Shown here: positions 1 to 8,941 of the stretch, one piece after another | How the letters are laid out: each line of letters begins with the position of its first letter | Position numbering within the stretch: position 1 is the stretch's first letter | Assembly (NCBI RefSeq): GCF_020630935.1 | Contig: NZ_JAHDIG010000050.1 | Coordinates: 1-36,522, forward strand | Origin: Bernardetia sp. | Lineage (GTDB): Bacteria > Bacteroidota > Bacteroidia > Cytophagales > Bernardetiaceae | Direction of reading: 5' to 3' | Length of the DNA: 36,522 nt | Translations under genes and position numbers: made by a program | Notes under the pieces: generated by a model | Databases searched by the model: none | What the model was told of the DNA's origin: nothing | Seen by the model: the letters and a program-made list of their open reading frames with translations, nothing else

Positions 1-1
1 G

Positions 2-532
2 TTCATTCTTGATATTTGCCATTCTTTTGCTTACAAAATCTGCCATAGCAGCCAGTTCAGCAGGTGTAAGAGGACGTGTTTGGCTGCTAATTTTTTGATT
101 GCTAGTAAGTATAGTTTCTTCGTTTACCAATACTAGCTCCTTATCTTCCAATATTTTTTTATCTGTTCTTGCATCTTGAAGTGAATCTCTTACTTTTTCT
201 GAAATTTTCCATGCCTGTGGATTTCGTCGACTCGTAACTGTTGGCTGAACTGAAAAAATGGTTACTTGGTTAGACTTAGCAGCCAGTTGAAAGCTATTTT
301 CAATAAGTTTTGGAGAAAGACCAGTAAAAATAATTTCATTCTTTCCTGTCTTTAGATTGGCTTTTGTGGAGCGTGTAATTTGCGCCCTTGTTCTGAAAGC
401 AGTAACAGAGATGATTTTACTACTCACAGATTGAGAGTTTTGATTTTGGGCAAAAAGAGAATGGCTTAATAATGAAGTAACATAAATAGATGTCGTTAAA
501 AATAAGCAGAGGAACAATTTGAAGTTTTTCAT
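2..532 (-). CDS. DUF4140/DUF4139-family exported protein, 5' part only
   Basis: An open frame starts at an ATG on the minus strand (530-532) and runs off the left edge, giving about 177 residues. It opens with a signal peptide (MKNFKLFLCLF..., then SLFAQNQ). The mature N-terminus carries the pattern VTAFRTRAQITR, then LKTGKNEIIFTGLSP, which is typical of the DUF4140 N-terminal domain of the 'mucoidy inhibitor MuiA'/DUF4139 proteins. A polar helical stretch follows, matching the coiled-coil region that links DUF4140 to DUF4139 in this family. The C-terminal DUF4139 beta domain would lie outside the window. The molecular function of the family is not established; export to the periplasm or surface is inferred from the signal peptide. 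The family call rests on motif resemblance only. Confidence 0.75.
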   Translation of the reverse strand, partial: MKNFKLFLCLFLTTSIYVTSLLSHSLFAQNQNSQSVSSKIISVTAFRTRAQITRSTKANLKTGKNEIIFTGLSPKLIENSFQLAAKSNQVTIFSVQPTVTSRRNPQAWKISEKVRDSLQDARTDKKILEDKELVLVNEETILTSNQKISSQTRPLTPAELAAMADFVSKRMANIKNE

Positions 533-668
533 AAGATAGTAATAAGTTAATTTTTGTGAAATTTAAACAAGAAAATCAAAAAAAGGCACAAAACCAATTT
601 TGAGAGACTTATACTTGATAGATGATATACTTCGCTTTATTCCATAAAAAAATATTTCTAACTCTAGA

Positions 669-1961
669 TTATTTCAATAAATTAGAAGTAATAGAAGTTT
701 GTGAAGCATTACGTGCAGGAACAAAAGAAGCCAAAAGCGTTACCAAAACCACCGTAATACAAACCCATACTATATCCAAATATTCTAACTCTACTGGGTA
801 GGAATCTACAATAGAGTTTCCATTTCCTAAAGGAACAAAGCCCCACTTTTGCTGCGCCAACACCATCGAAACGCTAATAACAATTCCCACAACAGCTCCA
901 ATAGAAGCAACAATAGCACCTTCAAAATAAAAGATTTTCTTAATCATGGACTTTGAACCTCCTATTGAAAAAAGTAGGGAAATATCATATCTTTTTTCTA
1001 CAGCAAGCATAGCCAAAGAGAAAAATATATTGAAACTAGCTAGAGCAAGCACAAAAGAAAAGGCAATATAAGCAAAGAAACGCTCTATTTTAAAAGCTCT
1101 AAGAATACTAGCTTGCTGTTCTTCTGCATTTTCTACAACAAATTTTCCTTTAAATTTACCATCCGTTTCTGTTTTGGCATCTCTTACTAATAATCCAGAC
1201 TTGTCTTCTAGTTCTCTTCTCAATGCCTTTTGTACTTTTTTTATAGAAAAACCTTCTTTAACTTTGATTTCTAAAGAAGTTCGCTGTCTATCATAATCTG
1301 TTAGTTTTTTAGCAAAAGAGAGAGGAACAATAACATGATTTTGGTCAAACTGCTGTTCAATAAAAAGCACTCCTCCTGCCATAATTGGTTCTTGATTGAA
1401 TGCACTTAGTGGATTGGTAGGCGAGATATTCTTTACTCCTTTTTTCGGATACCAGACCTGCAAAGGGGTTACTTCATCGTTCATAGCGACAGAGAGCATC
1501 GTATAAACGCCATAGCCTAACAGGGCAAAATCTAAATTTCCTTCTTTTATTTTGAATTTTCCATCAATGATTTGGTCTTTTAGATTGTATTGCTCCGAAA
1601 AATTATCACTTACTCCCTTTAAATGAACAGCCATTCGTGTGTCTTTGTACTGAATGAGGGCATTATCTTCAATCACTTCTGTAACTGTTTGTACTCCTTC
1701 CACGCTCTTTATGGTTCTTACTAGCGAATCTGTCAAAAGAAAAGACTTTCCTTCTTTAGCTGATATTTTTAGCTCGGCATTGTAGGCTGTGTGTAGCTTG
1801 CGTGTTAGGTTTTCTAGTCCATTAAAGACAGAAAGCACAATGATAAGTGCAGCCGTTCCGATAGCTACTCCCACCATAGACATGAAGGTCAGTAGATTGA
1901 TAAAATTGCGTTTTTTCTTGGCAAAAAAATAACGACGAGCAATAAAAAAAGCAGTATTCAT
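669..1961 (-). CDS. LolC/LolE-like ABC transporter permease (FtsX/MacB fold)
   Basis: A 430-residue inner-membrane permease with the layout of lipoprotein-releasing LolC/E. It has a cytoplasmic N-terminus (IARRYFFAKKKRNFIN), TM1 at about 23-46, a large periplasmic domain at about 47-290, and three more TM segments at about 295-320, 346-368 and 397-413. Two family hallmarks are visible: the coupling segment EKRYDISLLFSIG (322-334) after TM2, and VPARNAS (414-420) at the end of TM4. In the family, such a permease works with a LolD-type ATPase to extract lipoproteins from the inner membrane or export substrates. No ATPase gene is adjacent, so the partner must be encoded elsewhere. Gaps on both sides (over 130 bp) suggest a single-gene unit. 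The specific Lol assignment is inferred; a general FtsX-like permease is the safe reading. Confidence 0.85.
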   Translation of the reverse strand: MNTAFFIARRYFFAKKKRNFINLLTFMSMVGVAIGTAALIIVLSVFNGLENLTRKLHTAYNAELKISAKEGKSFLLTDSLVRTIKSVEGVQTVTEVIEDNALIQYKDTRMAVHLKGVSDNFSEQYNLKDQIIDGKFKIKEGNLDFALLGYGVYTMLSVAMNDEVTPLQVWYPKKGVKNISPTNPLSAFNQEPIMAGGVLFIEQQFDQNHVIVPLSFAKKLTDYDRQRTSLEIKVKEGFSIKKVQKALRRELEDKSGLLVRDAKTETDGKFKGKFVVENAEEQQASILRAFKIERFFAYIAFSFVLALASFNIFFSLAMLAVEKRYDISLLFSIGGSKSMIKKIFYFEGAIVASIGAVVGIVISVSMVLAQQKWGFVPLGNGNSIVDSYPVELEYLDIVWVCITVVLVTLLASFVPARNASQTSITSNLLK

Positions 1962-2102
1962 AATAAATAGTTTGCCTCACAATAAGCAAACCTCTCTATT
2001 TCATTTAGTAAAAAAAAGTCTTACAAAATTTACTTATAATTGAAACAAGATAATTTTGTAAGACTAAAATAATAATCTGTATTTAAAAGTAGCAACTGAC
2101 CA

Positions 2103-2501
2103 CTAAGCAAGCAGCCAACTTACTGCTTCTTCTTCTGTTTTGAAATTTTTAGATTCTTCTGGATAGTCGCCTTCGTTTCTCATAGTGTCAAGTTGCTTTA
2201 AAGACATTTGGTTGTAAATATCTTCTGCCACAATACGAGCTACTTTGAAAAATTTAGTATCAGAAACTTGATAGGCTTTAGGAAAATAATTTTCTTTGAG
2301 CCAGTCTCTATTTTCTTCTGCGATAACCTTACTAGCACTCATATCTACAAGCAACTTATTGACTTGAGTCTTTTCAATAATATCTAATACCTCCAACCAA
2401 CAAGGTTTGTATTTCTCCAACACCAAAAAGCCTTTCATTTCTACTTTAATATAATTGCCTTTAGGGTGCTCTATATGTTCTACTTGATAACTACCAGCCA
2501 T
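2103..2501 (-). CDS. STAS/SpoIIAA-like small cytosolic protein
   Basis: A 132-residue soluble protein without signal peptide or TM segment. The order of predicted beta strands and helices (YIKVEMKGFLVLEKY, then VNKLLVDMSASKVI, then KFFKVARIVAED) resembles the STAS/SpoIIAA-like folds found in many Bacteroidota, which often act as small regulatory or binding modules. The gene lies 89 bp upstream of nothing obvious in function: the next minus-strand gene upstream in transcription order is the 479-residue helical protein that starts at 4030 and ends at 2591. No partner anti-sigma kinase or sulfate transporter is nearby. The exact role is unknown; the family call is by fold pattern only. Confidence 0.6.
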   Translation of the reverse strand: MAGSYQVEHIEHPKGNYIKVEMKGFLVLEKYKPCWLEVLDIIEKTQVNKLLVDMSASKVIAEENRDWLKENYFPKAYQVSDTKFFKVARIVAEDIYNQMSLKQLDTMRNEGDYPEESKNFKTEEEAVSWLLA

Positions 2502-2590
2502 ACGAGTAAAAAGTTAGTTTTTCTGAAATAATTATTAGTAATGAAATATAAGAACTAATTTAATAAAAGGCTAATTATTCAAACAGAAGA

Positions 2591-4030
2591 TTAGCAAATC
2601 ATTGCCATTAGCTTTTCATCGAACAAGATATATTTCGTTGGAGAAAAATGCTTTCTATCTTGGTCTTTCATCTTATTGAAAATAGAACGGATTTTATGTT
2701 GTTTGTTGCGTTTTGTATCATTGACAGCCGTTTTCAAAATCTTGACAAAATTGATAACGTGTTCACAATGCTCTTTGCCCATAAGTCTAATCTGACGTTG
2801 GATACTGCTAATAAGCTGATTGAATAAGTCATATTCTTTCATAATAGCGTATTCTAGTGCCAAAATAGATTTTATCTCTAATTGAGCATAGGGATATTTT
2901 TTCAAATTGACATTATTCAAAAGATTGTTGAGCCAACGAGAAGCTTCTTCATATTTATCAGCATAATGACAAGAAATTGCACGATAAGTAATGTATTCAA
3001 TATGCTTTGGCATATCGTCTTCATCTACTTCGTAGTCTGCAAATAGCATTTCATTTTCTATATACATATACGACTGTTCTCCAGCACGAATGCAACGCTC
3101 AATTTTTGTATGTAAAAACTGAGAAGGATAAGTATACCAACTATAATTTGTCAATAAGCTGCTGATTGCTTCATTAACATCTTCATAATATTTTTCAGCC
3201 TTACGATATACTTTGTAGTAGTTGTAGTACTCTAAGCGCAAGAACTCAAATAAAAGTCTGAAGTGATAGTAAATAGTATCTTTTTCGTAGGTAGCAAAAA
3301 TCTTATTTACTTTTATCAAAATATCCTCAATCGGTTCTTCGTCGTCTGTAATACCTTCATCTCCTTCTACAAAAAGCCTGTGGAAAATATTGATACAACT
3401 CTGATATACAAACAGACGATGTGACTCATACAAACGAGCTACATTTTCAATTTCATTTTTGAGAAGCGTTAGTCCCAAACGCTCCACCTCATCTCCTGTC
3501 ATAGAATAGACTCCAAACTTCTTGAAATAGTCAGAGAGAATATCTTCTGCTCTATCAATCGCCAACATATATGCAACGTGTTTGTTGTAGAGTTGAGAAT
3601 ACTCATAATGTTCTGGAGTATGAATATGAAGTTTTTTAAGAGCTTTATAAACTAGAGTAAGTTCATTGGAAAGGTCATAGTCTAATAACTCTTTTTCCAG
3701 TTTCTTAATCGTAGCAATAGATATGGTTTTCTTTTTTGTAAAAAGAACTTCATTGATGTTGGCAACCTTTTTCAGCAAATCGGTGCGAGGGCTTTCCATT
3801 TGCTGTAACAAATATTCTTCAATTTTTTGGTTTAAACGAGAACGCAATGTATAATACGCATTTGTATTTACATCCAATTCTTCCATCACTGTTCCATCTG
3901 CGTGAGTTCTTTCTCGTAAGGCTTTAAGTAAAAAAGCAGATTTATCAGCGTTACTGACAATTAGTGAATCGTATATTGCTTGGTAATCTTTTTCGGATAA
4001 TTGCAGTATTATATTGGTGAGTTTTGCCAT
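2591..4030 (-). CDS. Hypothetical all-helical protein, 479 residues
   Basis: I do not recognise this family. The protein has no signal peptide and no TM segment and is almost entirely helical, with many Leu/Tyr/Lys/Glu-rich amphipathic helices in pairs (for example around 280-400). That pattern suggests a TPR-like or other alpha-solenoid fold. The N-terminus (LTNIILQLSEKDYQAIYDSLIVSNADKSAFLLKALRE, given as two adjoining helices) resembles a small helical domain rather than an enzyme. No catalytic motif is visible. The ATG at 4028-4030 follows a 215-bp gap, so the gene probably has its own promoter and may be cotranscribed with the STAS-like gene downstream (89-bp gap). A scaffold or protein-interaction role would be a guess. 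Confidence 0.75.
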   Translation of the reverse strand: MAKLTNIILQLSEKDYQAIYDSLIVSNADKSAFLLKALRERTHADGTVMEELDVNTNAYYTLRSRLNQKIEEYLLQQMESPRTDLLKKVANINEVLFTKKKTISIATIKKLEKELLDYDLSNELTLVYKALKKLHIHTPEHYEYSQLYNKHVAYMLAIDRAEDILSDYFKKFGVYSMTGDEVERLGLTLLKNEIENVARLYESHRLFVYQSCINIFHRLFVEGDEGITDDEEPIEDILIKVNKIFATYEKDTIYYHFRLLFEFLRLEYYNYYKVYRKAEKYYEDVNEAISSLLTNYSWYTYPSQFLHTKIERCIRAGEQSYMYIENEMLFADYEVDEDDMPKHIEYITYRAISCHYADKYEEASRWLNNLLNNVNLKKYPYAQLEIKSILALEYAIMKEYDLFNQLISSIQRQIRLMGKEHCEHVINFVKILKTAVNDTKRNKQHKIRSIFNKMKDQDRKHFSPTKYILFDEKLMAMIC

Positions 4031-4245
4031 AATATTTTCTTGAATATATGCTTTCGGAAGCTATTTTTATATCACTTATTAAAAGGATGCTTAAAAAATT
4101 GGGAAAATCAGTCTCTAAACGTATGTTGAAATGAATACTTAATCATTTTAACCTAAAATTAAGAAAAACTCTAATGCCATAACAACTTTTGCATTCTTTT
4201 TTTTCAAAAAAAGTAAAATTTATACGTTGTTAATACAATTTTGCC

Positions 4246-4824
4246 CTATTCTTCTTCTTTATCCTCTTCTGTACCTTTGTATCTAGCTCGTAGAATAGAC
4301 ATATTAATTTTATCTGGAACTAAAATAGCCTCGGGAAAATCGTCTTTTATAGCTACTAATTTTCGCTGTGCTTCCAACTGACTTACAAAATACCCTGCTT
4401 TAATTTTAAATAACGGTTGCTCATATACCGACTCTGCTCTAAGCCCATGTTGAGACAAGATATAGCTTGCTTTATTTCTTACCTCCCTTGCTTTATCACT
4501 ATCTGAACCTGTGTAAAGTTGAATACGATAGCCAGGCAAAGATTTGAATTCGACATTTTTTGCAGCCAAGCGAACAAGCATAGCATCTACGGCTGTTGCA
4601 TCTGAAGTAGGTGGAGCAGTGTTGGTAGTTGTATTGATTGGAGTGGTAGTCTCTTCTATATTTTCTATATCTTTTTTTGGAGTTTTATAGGTAGCCAAAG
4701 CTGTTCTGAAAGCTCCCAAATCTTCATTATAGACAGAGGCTGTAGTATTGCCAGAAGGTTTTGTCGTTCCACAACTTGATAAAAATGCTACTGAAAGCAA
4801 AATGATTAGATAATAATATTTCAT
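4246..4824 (-). CDS. SPOR-domain lipoprotein
   Basis: A 192-residue lipoprotein. The signal peptide ends in a lipobox with Cys18 (SVAFLSSC). A Thr/Asn/Pro-rich linker (about 50-75) leads to a C-terminal SPOR-like domain (about 95-180) beginning PGYRIQLYTGSDSDKAREV and containing LFKIKAGYFVSQLEAQRKL. SPOR domains bind denuded glycan strands of peptidoglycan, often at the division septum, so the protein is probably tethered to a membrane and reads cell-wall state. It is separated from the upstream PfkB gene by a hairpin terminator (4860-4898) and so likely has its own promoter. The role in division versus general envelope maintenance cannot be told from sequence. Confidence 0.85.
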   Translation of the reverse strand: MKYYYLIILLSVAFLSSCGTTKPSGNTTASVYNEDLGAFRTALATYKTPKKDIENIEETTTPINTTTNTAPPTSDATAVDAMLVRLAAKNVEFKSLPGYRIQLYTGSDSDKAREVRNKASYILSQHGLRAESVYEQPLFKIKAGYFVSQLEAQRKLVAIKDDFPEAILVPDKINMSILRARYKGTEEDKEEE

Positions 4825-4859
4825 TATACTTTTATGGTAATTTGATGATTATATAAAAT

Positions 4860-4898
4860 GGCAAATCAAATTTCTTATTAGTTAGAATCTGATTTGCC
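4860..4898 (-). terminator. Hairpin terminator after the PfkB kinase gene
   Basis: The arms GGCAAATCA (4860-4868) and TGATTTGCC (4890-4898) are perfectly complementary over 9 bp, with some further pairing inside the loop. On the minus strand the hairpin is followed by ATTTTAT. It sits 35 bp beyond the stop of the minus-strand kinase gene and before the SPOR lipoprotein gene. Confidence 0.55.
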
Positions 4899-4932
4899 AA
4901 ACTACCTTTTATTTTTTAGAAACTTATATTAT

Positions 4933-5862
4933 CTATACAAATACAGTTCCTATCAAATCTGCAAACTTACGCTCACGCTGTGCAATTTCTTTTGGAGAAA
5001 GGTTTTCCAAACGCTCTGTGCCAAACTTTTCTACACAGAAAGAAGCCATAGCCGACCCTTTAACTACTGCCTTTGACATAGTTTGGAAATCTATTGTTCC
5101 TTGTTGTGCCATATAGCCAATAAAACCTGCTGCAAATGTATCTCCTGCCCCTGTTGGGTCAAATACTTCTTCTAATGGCAATGCTGGAGAGTAATAAATT
5201 TTATCCCCTTCTTCATCAAGTTGGAAAAGAAGCGCACCGTGTTCGCCTTTTTTAATGATTACGTATTTAGGTCCCATTTCGTGAATCTTACGAGCAGCTT
5301 TCACTAAAGAATACTCTCCAGAAAGCTGACGAGCCTCTTCATCATTGATAGAAAGAACATCTACAAGTTTTAATGTCTTTTTGAGTTCTTCTAAAGCAAC
5401 ATCCATCCAAAAATTCATTGTATCCATAACGATTAGTTTTGGACGTTTTTTCAATCTTTCAATAACTGTACGCTGTACTTGTGGCGCAAGATTACCAAGC
5501 ATCAAATACTCACACTCTTGGTATGACTCTGGAATGATTGGGTCAAAATTTTCTAAGACATTGAGTTCTGTGATAAGCGTATCTCTTGAGTTCATGTCGT
5601 TGTTATACTTTCCTTTCCAGTAAAAAGATTTTTCATCTTCTTTTACCTGTAATCCTTCAGTATTTACACCATGCGACTCTAACATCTGAATTTTGTCTTT
5701 TGGAAAATCTCCACCCACTACGGCTACCAAATTGACAGGTTTTGTAAAATAAGAAGCGCAAAGGCTAATATAAGTGGCAGCACCACCAATAATTTTGTCT
5801 GTACTTCCGAAAGGAGTTTCGATAGCATCAAATGCCACCGAACCGACTACTAATAAACTCAT
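4933..5862 (-). CDS. PfkB-family (ribokinase-like) sugar or nucleoside kinase
   Basis: A 309-residue cytosolic kinase of the PfkB/ribokinase superfamily. The N-terminal substrate motif GGAATYISLCASYF lies at about 27-40. The C-terminal signature DPTGAGDTFAAG (235-246) supplies the anion hole and the catalytic base Asp241. Family members phosphorylate a hydroxymethyl group of a sugar or nucleoside using ATP. The N-terminus (VVGSVAFDAIETPFG) resembles the PfkB subfamily often annotated as adenosine-kinase-like or 'sugar kinase' in Bacteroidota, but the substrate cannot be deduced. Its leader carries a degenerate heptamer repeat tract that ends just before the ATG at 5862. Confidence 0.88.
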   Translation of the reverse strand: MSLLVVGSVAFDAIETPFGSTDKIIGGAATYISLCASYFTKPVNLVAVVGGDFPKDKIQMLESHGVNTEGLQVKEDEKSFYWKGKYNNDMNSRDTLITELNVLENFDPIIPESYQECEYLMLGNLAPQVQRTVIERLKKRPKLIVMDTMNFWMDVALEELKKTLKLVDVLSINDEEARQLSGEYSLVKAARKIHEMGPKYVIIKKGEHGALLFQLDEEGDKIYYSPALPLEEVFDPTGAGDTFAAGFIGYMAQQGTIDFQTMSKAVVKGSAMASFCVEKFGTERLENLSPKEIAQRERKFADLIGTVFV

Positions 5863-5868
5863 AAAAAA

Positions 5869-5925
5869 CGAATGAATAATGAAAAATGGATAATTGACAA
5901 TATATTTGAATAATGAAAAATCAGA
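5869..5925 (-). repeat. Degenerate heptamer repeat tract upstream of the PfkB gene
   Basis: Read on the minus strand, this AT-rich leader falls into 7-bp words such as TTGTCAA, TTATCCA, TTTTTCA and TTATTCA, ending within 10 bp of the kinase start codon. It includes an exact 14-bp direct repeat (5874-5887 and 5908-5921, GAATAATGAAAAAT on the plus strand). Similar tracts precede clpX and the cytochrome gene. Confidence 0.55.
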
Positions 5926-5980
5926 TTGTCTATTACTTTTAAAATTTTAAAGAGACAAATTTCTAAAAAAAGCCTACCAA

Positions 5981-6859
5981 TTACAAATCATTTGTCTTGA
6001 AAGTATCGCCTTGTCGAATATCACCTGTCTGATAGCCTTTCAAAAACCAACGTTTTCTCTGTGCAGATGTTCCGTGTGTGAAGGTCTCTGGCACAGCATA
6101 TCCTTGTGCTTGCTTTTGTAAACGGTCGTCTCCGATGGCATTAGCAGCATTTAAAGCTTCTTCTATATCTCCTTCCTCTAAAACATCTTTCCACTTGTCG
6201 GCATAATGCGCCCACACACCAGCATAAAAATCAGCTTGAAGTTCTAGCCTCACAGAAAGCTCGTTTTGCTTGGCTTTAGAAACTCTGCCACGTTGCTGAT
6301 TGACATAATCGCTTGCACCTAGTTTTTTTTGTATGTGATGTCCTACTTCATGGGCAATTACGTAGGCTGCTGCAAAGTCTCCTCCTGCCCCAAAACGATT
6401 TTGGAGTTCATTAAAAAAAGTGAGGTCAATGTAAATATCTTGGTCTGCTGGACAGTAGAAAGGTCCTGTGGCAGACTGTCCCATTCCACAAGCTGTCGAT
6501 GTTGCTCCACTAAAAAGCACCAATTTTGGTTCTGGATAATCTGCATTAAATTCTTCTGCAAAAATTTTATTCCAAACATCTTCTGTATCTTTCAAAACAA
6601 CAGAAGCAAACTTTCCCATTTGGTCGGTGGGTTGTTCGTTTGAAGTAGTTGTGCTTTCTACACGATTTTGTGATTGAGGAGATGTAGATGCTCCTCCCAA
6701 AATGGCTGATGGGTCGCCTCCCAAAAGCATAATAATAATTACCATAATAACACCTCCGATGCCTAGTCCAGCTTTTCCAACTGTCCCACCCATTCGGCTA
6801 CCACCGCTACCACGACGGTCTTCAATGTTACCACTTCCTTGTCTTCCTTGCCAACGCAT
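5981..6859 (-). CDS. YpfJ-type neutral zinc metallopeptidase
   Basis: A 292-residue protein of the YpfJ (KPN_02809) neutral zinc metallopeptidase family. It starts with a cytoplasmic, Arg/Gly-rich segment (MRWQGRQGSGNIEDRRGSGG), then a single TM anchor at about 29-47, a low-complexity linker and a globular catalytic domain. The zinc motif HEVGHH is at 170-175 (HExxH, His170, Glu171, His174). The further glutamate typical of the fold is seen in the segment ELQADFYAGVWAHY. The N-terminal WQGRQGSGNIEDRRG pattern is a strong family marker. The natural substrate is unknown. The gene stands alone and is divergent from the membrane-protein gene at 7059. Confidence 0.92.
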   Translation of the reverse strand: MRWQGRQGSGNIEDRRGSGGSRMGGTVGKAGLGIGGVIMVIIIMLLGGDPSAILGGASTSPQSQNRVESTTTSNEQPTDQMGKFASVVLKDTEDVWNKIFAEEFNADYPEPKLVLFSGATSTACGMGQSATGPFYCPADQDIYIDLTFFNELQNRFGAGGDFAAAYVIAHEVGHHIQKKLGASDYVNQQRGRVSKAKQNELSVRLELQADFYAGVWAHYADKWKDVLEEGDIEEALNAANAIGDDRLQKQAQGYAVPETFTHGTSAQRKRWFLKGYQTGDIRQGDTFKTNDL

Positions 6860-6990
6860 AATTGTAAAAATTTAGAGTTTAAAAAATTAGATTACGGTAT
6901 GATAACTCCAAAATAGATAAATTGTCTTAAAATCTTTTTTTTATTCAAAAAATAATCGATTGTAAAGTCATTTTTCCATAATGTTCAATC

Positions 6991-6998
6991 TAAATTTG
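6991..6998 (+). promoter_or_regulatory. TAnnTTTG -7 promoter element
   Basis: TAAATTTG matches the Bacteroidota -7 consensus TAnnTTTG, 60 bp upstream of the ATG at 7059. No well-spaced -33 TTG was found, so this is a weak call. Confidence 0.35.
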
Positions 6999-7058
6999 TT
7001 TGTATAAGATTTTCTGTATTTTTGATGTTTTTCAAAAAAGTAAGAACAAAATTTTCAG

Positions 7059-8630
7059 ATGTTACAAGATAGTAAGAACAAAATTTTAGACCATCCTTTG
7101 CTAATTTGGATTTTTAGCCTTGTTTTACATAGCATTTTATTCTTGCTAGTGTATTCTGTTTTTTGGGCTTCATACAGCGAAACCACTTTCATATTTCTAC
7201 AAAACTTTTCGCCTCAAAAGACTTTATCTCCTTTCTTTCTTTGGTTATTGATTGTCTGTTTGGGAGTTAGCTTTTCAGCTATTTTCGTACAACTTTTTGC
7301 CTCCTTTCCTAAAGTAGAGCAAAAAACTAGAGTCTTGATTCTGTATATTTTAGTTTTTTTTGTAGCATTTATCCCATTATCTCTTTGGCTAGACAAGCAT
7401 GTTGTGGCTGCTATGTGTGTTCTTTCAGGTGTTAGTTTGCTTATTATTAACTTTAAAAAAAATATTCTCTTTTACACCAATAGTTTTGTAGGCATATTAC
7501 TTTGTTTGGCTGGGCTTTTTTGGTCATCAAAAGGATTTGGTTGGGCAATGGCTGCCAGTATTCCATTTTCTCTTTGGTATCTTCAAAAAGAAAACATCAA
7601 GCGTCAGTTTCCTCAATTTATTGTTTTGGTTTCCCTTATTTTATTAGCTACGCTATGGGATTTTATTCAAGATGAAATCATAACAGAACCATCTACCACT
7701 CATTTTTCATCAGAAAAAATTAAAAAAAATGTTCCTCAGTGGCTCTTAGACGAACACTTAATAGAAGTTGGCTGGTCGAAAAATGATTTTCGTTTGTGGC
7801 TTGGTGGCTTCAAAGGTTTTGATACAGAAAAAAAAGACGAGCATTTTTCGAAAGAAAGCATTGCAGAAATTACTGATTTTTTATTGCATTATGATACTGC
7901 CTTTCCAGTAGAGGGTAATCCAATTTTAGAACTTCGCTATGTCTTTTTACAAATTGCCTTACTCGTTTTTTGGTTTTTATTTTTGAAAAATGATGCACTC
8001 TCTCGCTATCGCTTACTGACATATTGGGCTGTTTTGTTTTTGATTTGGGCGTGGACAGAATACATCAGTCAAGATGATGAAAACGGATTTCTGATTGCTC
8101 TTTGTGCTTTTGGTGGACTTTTACCTCTCATTGGAGCAAATAGATTTAAAGATATTGTTTTTTTCAAAAATCATCAGAAAATTATTTTTATAGGAATTGT
8201 TATCCTTATTGTTGTAGAACTAACTGGAAGTTTGGCAGTCTATATTTCCAAAAGTATAGAGACACGCAGAGAATACGAAGAGTCAAAGGCTGTTTTAGAA
8301 ATTATCTACCAAGCTCAACTTATCCAAAAAAATATTTATATTGACTGGAATGCTCATCTTGTCTATAAAACTTCCTTGCCTTTTTCTGCTTCTATTCTTT
8401 CAAAATTTAATAAAGAGCAATTAGAAAACCATTTGGTTTTGCCTATTCAAGAAGCAAAAAAAATAAATATACTTTCTTCTGAGGTATATTTTGTTTTTCT
8501 CTCCCCAGTCAGAAAACAACAAACTGATATGCTTCGTATTTATTTTAGCGAACATCACAATAAACTCGTAGAATGGAAAATGCTTCGAAAAACAGGAGAA
8601 ATTGAAGTATGGAAGTTGATTGTTTTTTAA
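7059..8630 (+). CDS. Polytopic membrane protein of unknown function
   Basis: A 523-residue protein that I do not recognise. It has roughly ten hydrophobic segments. A first cluster spans about 15-200, a soluble loop about 205-285 (containing EEHLIEVGWSKNDFRLWLGG-like polar sequence), a second cluster about 290-395, and then a C-terminal soluble domain of about 125 residues (from KSIETRREYEESKAVLEII). The overall shape is a membrane domain with a cytoplasmic or periplasmic tail, and no transporter or enzyme motif is evident. It is divergent from the zinc peptidase gene and followed by a 311-bp gap before the sensor phosphatase, so the two plus-strand genes need not be cotranscribed. Confidence 0.8.
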   Translation: MLQDSKNKILDHPLLIWIFSLVLHSILFLLVYSVFWASYSETTFIFLQNFSPQKTLSPFFLWLLIVCLGVSFSAIFVQLFASFPKVEQKTRVLILYILVFFVAFIPLSLWLDKHVVAAMCVLSGVSLLIINFKKNILFYTNSFVGILLCLAGLFWSSKGFGWAMAASIPFSLWYLQKENIKRQFPQFIVLVSLILLATLWDFIQDEIITEPSTTHFSSEKIKKNVPQWLLDEHLIEVGWSKNDFRLWLGGFKGFDTEKKDEHFSKESIAEITDFLLHYDTAFPVEGNPILELRYVFLQIALLVFWFLFLKNDALSRYRLLTYWAVLFLIWAWTEYISQDDENGFLIALCAFGGLLPLIGANRFKDIVFFKNHQKIIFIGIVILIVVELTGSLAVYISKSIETRREYEESKAVLEIIYQAQLIQKNIYIDWNAHLVYKTSLPFSASILSKFNKEQLENHLVLPIQEAKKINILSSEVYFVFLSPVRKQQTDMLRIYFSEHHNKLVEWKMLRKTGEIEVWKLIVF

Positions 8631-8941
8631 AAAACAAACCTATTCCATTTTTTTTGAATGCAACTGATACACTATTTTCTACTTATAGTACAACATTCAA
8701 AATAGTATTGTACTACAAGTAAGGTAGTTTTAATTTACTCTTAGATGACTTTTTAGCTAGAAAAATACAATTTAGAGTGTTTAGAATTGTTAAAATTAAT
8801 TATTACATTTACCTAAACACCACATTCCTAAAAACCACTCAATATAGATACTTCTTCTAATTTGAAAAATATATAACTTATTAAATTACTTCTGCTTATT
8901 TAGCAAAATCTAGTTGAGATTTTGTAAAAGAATAGAACTAT
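8631..8941. other. 311-bp intergenic region with alternative hairpins
   Basis: No gene is visible here. An imperfect inverted repeat pairs 8680-8693 with 8708-8721 (13 of 14 bp, arms TACTTATAGTACAA and TTGTACTACAAGTA). Its left arm overlaps a competing pairing of ACTATTTT (8671-8678) with AAAATAGT (8699-8706). It could be a weak terminator for the upstream gene, though no clear T-run follows. The rest is AT-rich and probably holds the promoter of the sensor gene. Confidence 0.4.

Noticed and set aside
4894-5076. Plus-strand frame over the 3' end of the kinase gene
   Set aside because: It is the antisense shadow of the conserved C-terminal part of the PfkB gene.
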